Made by a program: the position numbers and the translations under genes. From assembly GCA_946479125.1 (NCBI GenBank), contig CAMLET010000098.1:1-9206 (forward strand): a stretch of 9,206 nt of DNA. The letters are read 5' to 3'. This DNA comes from an uncultured Flavobacteriales bacterium (lineage in GTDB: Bacteria; Bacteroidota; Bacteroidia; Flavobacteriales; Crocinitomicaceae). Positions within the stretch are counted from its first letter, which is position 1, and each line of letters begins with the position of its first letter. Below, piece after piece: positions 7,156-9,206 of this stretch. The notes under the pieces were generated by a model. That model searched no databases. It was not told where the DNA came from and saw only the letters and a list, made by a program, of their open reading frames with translations.

Positions 7156-7288
7156 AAGCAAAATAAGCATAATTCAACTATAGAAAAATTGCGATTTTTA
7201 GCTTAAAACGGTTCTTTTGAATATAAATAATCGTATTAATTTGCTTAAAAAGCATAAAATGAATATTTTTAAGCAAAATTATTTAAGC
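7156..7288. promoter_or_regulatory. Divergent control region with AAGCA/TGCTT half-sites and a plausible promoter
   Basis: The pentamer AAGCA or its complement occurs at 7156-7160, 7165-7169, 7242-7246 (TGCTT), 7250-7254 and 7271-7275, with partial copies (AGCTT at 7200-7204, AAGC at 7285-7288). TGCTT-AAA-AAGCA (7242-7254) is a short perfect inverted repeat. Overlapping it is a Bacteroidota-like promoter on the + strand: TTTG at 7240-7243, 20 nt, then TATTTTT at 7264-7270, 20 nt before the 7290 start codon. An operator at the -33 element would fit repression by the neighbouring XRE protein. On the minus strand TTTGC (7159-7163) upstream of TATAGAG is a weaker candidate for the XRE promoter. 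Confidence 0.5.
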
Positions 7289-7289
7289 C

Positions 7290-7616
7290 ATGCAGAAAAA
7301 AACTCCAAAAAAGGTAATCATTCAATTGATCAAAGACGATTTAAGACACCAACATACAGTTTTAGGTTTAAACTTGTTGGGGTTCGACCACGATAATGGT
7401 ATGTTGGATATTTCCCGATCCGTTTTCTCTTTAATGGAACTCAATATCAATGATAACCGTTTGCAACATTTAACGGATGAATATTGCGACCGTGCCTACC
7501 ATGTTACCGAAATTGCTTTTAATGATAATGAATCCTTTGAACGGTTGGCAACCGAGGTCTACAACTGGCTGGCGTTGGAGCGCAAGAAATACATGAAACT
7601 GTTGCGTAAATTGTGA
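7290..7616 (+). CDS. Hypothetical protein, 108 aa
   Basis: I do not recognise this protein. It is 108 residues, charged and mostly helical in appearance, with a basic N-terminus (MQKKTPKK), an aromatic/His-rich middle (LLGFDHDNG) and a basic C-terminus (ALERKKYMKLLRKL). There is no signal peptide or membrane segment. The start ATG at 7290 lies 20 nt behind a plausible promoter, with no Shine-Dalgarno, as expected for Bacteroidota. A clear intrinsic terminator overlaps its stop codon. Its divergent placement opposite the XRE gene, across shared half-sites, suggests joint control. Codon use is less AT-rich than that of the defence genes. That it is a real gene is supported by promoter, terminator and length. 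Confidence 0.75.
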   Translation: MQKKTPKKVIIQLIKDDLRHQHTVLGLNLLGFDHDNGMLDISRSVFSLMELNINDNRLQHLTDEYCDRAYHVTEIAFNDNESFERLATEVYNWLALERKKYMKLLRKL

Positions 7617-7648
7617 ACGGTCGGAATTGCCGTTCGCTTCATTTTTTT
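7613..7648 (+). terminator. Intrinsic terminator of the 7290 gene
   Basis: GAACGG (7615-7620) pairs with CCGTTC (7630-7635), and the stem can extend by a G-T wobble and G-C pair to 7613-7637. A run of seven T follows at 7642-7648. The stop codon TGA (7614-7616) lies inside the stem. Confidence 0.8.
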
Positions 7649-7652
7649 CTAC

Positions 7653-8051
7653 TTGCCCCACTTGTGCCGGGGCAACTGTGTTTTTTTATCTAACCGAAAC
7701 CCGAATTTTGAGTAATAAAAATCTAGTTGCCCCGCCTAAGATGGTGCAACTAAGTTTTTTATCCTTCAAATTTTAAGAAATCGCCTAAAAAATATTACAT
7801 GCCCCATTGAGAGTGGTGCATCTAACTTTTTATCGTGATTCATAAAAAGCTCAACTGAATAAAATCATAACTGCCCACCAAAAGGTGGGCAACTAATTTT
7901 TTATTATGCCTTTGAACCGAAAATTGCCTAAAAAAACACTAACTGCCCACTAAAAGGTGGGCAACTAAATTTTTATTATGTTTTGAAGCCAAATTTTGAC
8001 CGAATAAAATGCTAACTGCCCACTAAATGGTGGGCAACTAATTTTTTATTC
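7653..8051 (+). repeat. Tandem array of six hairpin units, about 72-nt period
   Basis: Six hairpins have inner stems at 7653-7659/7669-7675, 7724-7734/7742-7752, 7799-7806/7814-7821, 7872-7879/7884-7891, 7944-7950/7957-7963 and 8017-8023/8030-8036; their centres are 72-74 nt apart. The last three share TGCCCAC...GTGGGCA; the first three have different but still complementary stems (TTGCCCC/GGGGCAA, TAGTTGC/GCAACTA, ATGCCCCA/TGGTGCAT with one mismatch). Each is followed by CAACTAA or similar and a T-run (TTTTTTATT), and several are preceded by AATAAAA, which can pair with that run to make a longer outer stem (8002-8009 with 8044-8051 in the last unit). The sequence between hairpins is related but diverged. 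The orientation with T-run resembles intrinsic terminators on the + strand. No CDS is seen inside. The function is unknown. Confidence 0.85.
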
Positions 8052-8057
8052 ATTTCT

Positions 8058-8366
8058 TTAATGAACCGATTTGAGTATGGGTGATTCACTTGTCAAAATT
8101 TCGTTCACACCTCGGTAATTTAGCGTTACCATATCAGCTTGTTCCAACATTGCATTCATTGTTGATTGGAACATGGGGTTAAGAACCAAAAAAGACAGAT
8201 GAACCGCTCTTTCCATTTCTTCCATCGAATCAAATTCATCCTTCTTTTTTAAGACGTGTTCGCATGCTTCTTCAAGCATGGCTTTGTGAATTGGATGGAC
8301 GGTTTGAACTGGCAAGTTTGCCAAAACCGCTTCTAGCAGTTCATTTACGTTGATTTCTGTATTCAT
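8058..8366 (-). CDS. Hypothetical protein, 102 aa
   Basis: Not recognised. The protein is 102 aa, acidic and probably almost wholly helical (NVNELLEAVLANLP, HKAMLEEACEHVLKKKDEF, MEEMERAVHLSFLVLNP), with several Met residues and no signal peptide or membrane helix. It is read toward the six-hairpin array, with its stop 7 nt from the array's end, so it converges with the 7290 gene. Its upstream side faces the 8444-8800 repeats, whose words (CGACTTGAC at 8407-8415) come within about 40 nt of its start; these could be control sites. It is real by length and by its ordinary composition, but no homology can be stated. Confidence 0.62.
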   Translation of the reverse strand: MNTEINVNELLEAVLANLPVQTVHPIHKAMLEEACEHVLKKKDEFDSMEEMERAVHLSFLVLNPMFQSTMNAMLEQADMVTLNYRGVNEILTSESPILKSVH

Positions 8367-8406
8367 ACTTTTTCTTTACAAGATAACTGGAAGAAAACTG
8401 ATTATT

Positions 8407-8472
8407 CGACTTGACTTTTATATATTTTTCTGTATGTAATTGGTCTATAGAAAAGTAAAGTTCGTCAAGTCG
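8407..8472. repeat. Inverted repeat CGACTTGAC / GTCAAGTCG
   Basis: CGACTTGAC at 8407-8415 is the exact reverse complement of GTCAAGTCG at 8464-8472, with 48 nt between. A further direct copy, GTCAAGTCGG, lies at 8486-8495 and GTCAAGTCAG at 8614-8623. The element is upstream of the 8058-8366 gene and opens the repeat region. It is a likely protein-binding site. Confidence 0.5.
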
Positions 8473-8800
8473 GATCTTTTGTTTAGTCAAGTCGGAAAGT
8501 AAACTTCGTCGAAATCAATCCGACTCGAAACCGAATCAAATCCAAGGAACTTTAAAATTGTAATCCATTCGTCGATTGAAAAGAAAAATTAGTCTACTCG
8601 GAAAGTTGAATTGGTCAAGTCAGAAAGAAAGATTCGTCGAAAGCATTCCGAGTAAAAACCGAGTCGAAATGGACTCGAAAATGACTTGCTTTAAAAACAG
8701 GAATCGATTCATCTATAGAAATTAAAAGTTAATCCAGTCGGAAAGAAAGATTCGTCGAAAGTGTTTCGATTAAGAACCGAGTCGAAATGGAGTCGAATAG
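8444..8800. repeat. Three diverged direct repeats in a non-coding region
   Basis: Each copy begins with a TCTATAGAAA-like word (8444, 8572, 8712), with an AGTCGG or ACTCGG word exactly 24 nt later. A core reading AGTC(G/A)GAAAG, then TTCGTCGAAA, then CCGA(G/A)TC, begins at 8490, 8618 and 8736; in all three the CCGA word starts exactly 41 nt after the core start. Core spacing is 128 and 118 nt. The second and third copies are closest. Within copy 2, CGAGTC (8660-8665) and GACTCG (8672-8677) form an inverted repeat. No open reading frame of note crosses it. It could be a partition, replication or regulatory region; nothing in the sequence decides. Confidence 0.7.
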
Positions 8801-8835
8801 TCTATTTTTAGCGAAATAATTACCATTTTGAGTTC

Positions 8836-8911
8836 ATGGTGTAAAGTACTCATGCAATGGTGTAAAGTACTCTGTCAATGGTGTAATGTTAGACCTACAA
8901 TGGTGTAATGT
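8836..8911. repeat. Iteron-like direct repeats ATGGTGTAA(A/T)GT
   Basis: Copies start at 8836, 8857, 8878 and 8900, that is 21, 21 and 22 bp apart, about two helical turns, placing all four on one face of the DNA. The first two continue as AAGTACT, the last two as TGTTA. A fifth copy, ATGGTGTAAGAT, starts at 9047, 147 bp (seven times 21) after the fourth. Such spacing is characteristic of iterons bound by a replication initiator or of cooperative operators. They lie 5' of the partial gene at 9129. Confidence 0.75.
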
Positions 8912-9128
8912 TAACTTTCACTTAAAATAGTCTTGTCCGAATTCAATTACCTTTGAAACGACTGTTTTCATTACAAAATAGACGAAAAATGACCTGATTA
9001 AGACTAACGTACAACATGAAGTTAATTACTGCAAAGATGGGGTTACATGGTGTAAGATGGGTTTTTACTGGGTTTCAGATTTTTTGCTCCAAAATGTAAG
9101 ATTTACGAATCGGTTTCGTTATTAGATT
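8912..9128. other. Leader region of the 9129 gene
   Basis: No gene is seen here. It carries the fifth iteron-like copy (9047-9058), which overlaps a short direct repeat AAGATGGG (9034-9041 and 9054-9061). Bases 9061-9128 are T-rich. TTTG at 9083-9086 could be a -33 element, but no well-spaced TAnnTTTG partner was found. No terminator was found. Confidence 0.4.
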
Positions 9129-9206
9129 ATGAGAGCAAATCAATCACCTGAAGAGCTATTTCTAAAAGCTTATACCCGTTTTTATAACTCATTAAAACGT
9201 CAGTAT
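9129..9206 (+). CDS. N-terminus of an unidentified protein, 3' truncated by the window
   Basis: Twenty-six codons are open to the window end, beginning MRANQSPEELFLKAYTRFYN. The start is fixed by an in-frame TAG six bases upstream (TAG ATT ATG). The visible part is a basic, probably helical segment. It is too short for a family call: the EELFLKAYTRFYNSLKR pattern is loosely like the start of a sigma-70 region 2, while the iteron-like repeats upstream would suit a replication initiator or an autoregulated DNA-binding protein. Neither is established. Confidence 0.55.
   Translation, partial: MRANQSPEELFLKAYTRFYNSLKRQY

Noticed and set aside
7653..8051. CRISPR array (palindromic repeats at regular spacing)
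   Set aside because: The between-hairpin sequences are related to each other rather than unique, the repeats diverge strongly on the left side, and no cas gene is present.
7653..8051. Integron attC sites
   Set aside because: The RYYYAAC/GTTRRRY core pairs are not found at the stem ends, and there are no gene cassettes between the units.
9016..9099. 27-codon reading frame starting MKLITAKMG upstream of the 9129 gene
   Set aside because: Short, no ribosome-binding or promoter signal, and its codons run through the fifth iteron-like repeat; chance is the simpler explanation.

Overview
The window is AT-rich and most likely comes from a member of the Bacteroidota, probably a Flavobacteriales-type organism. 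The evidence is a secreted multicopper oxidase with a C-terminal type IX secretion (T9SS) sorting domain, which is restricted to this phylum; start codons without Shine-Dalgarno sequences; and a plausible TTTG/TAnnTTTG-type promoter before the 7290 gene. No species can be named from the sequence.

Layout. Bases 2-1471 (+) hold the 3' part of a CueO/laccase-like multicopper oxidase. It converges on a long minus-strand cluster that runs leftward from 7129 to 1488. In transcription order the cluster is: a 68-aa XRE-family regulator (6923-7129); a GIY-YIG nuclease-like protein (6322-6837); a HamA/DUF1837-like PD-(D/E)XK protein (5596-6279); a DEAD/DEAH-type helicase like HamB (3305-5599); a second GIY-YIG protein of the T5orf172 kind (2506-3282); and a zinc metallopeptidase that resembles the phage-exclusion protease Lit (1488-2465). 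The hamA/hamB pair overlaps by 4 bp, and the other gaps from 6837 to 1488 are only 22-42 nt. I read this as a Hachiman (AbpAB-type) anti-phage core with three accessory genes. HamA is the presumed nuclease and HamB the DNA-translocating sensor. The GIY-YIG proteins and the protease are candidate extra effectors. Their link to Hachiman is inferred from position only.

The right part is unusual non-coding-rich DNA. A 160-nt divergent regulatory region (7130-7289) carries repeated AAGCA/TGCTT half-sites between the XRE gene and a 108-aa unknown gene (7290-7616, +). That gene ends in a clear intrinsic terminator (7613-7648). It is followed by a tandem array of six hairpins spaced every 72-74 nt (7653-8051), whose stems vary in sequence while pairing is kept. 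A convergent 102-aa unknown gene follows (8058-8366, -). Then comes about 760 nt without a convincing gene, holding three diverged direct repeats built on AGTCGGAAAG/TTCGTCGAAA words (8444-8800) and four iteron-like ATGGTGTAA repeats 21-22 bp apart, with a fifth copy 147 bp further on. The first 26 codons of an unidentified gene start at 9129 (+) and run off the window.

Most noteworthy are the composite defence cluster, an in-frame stop near the end of the first GIY-YIG gene that cuts off what looks like its conserved C-terminus, the six-hairpin array, and the iteron-like repeats.
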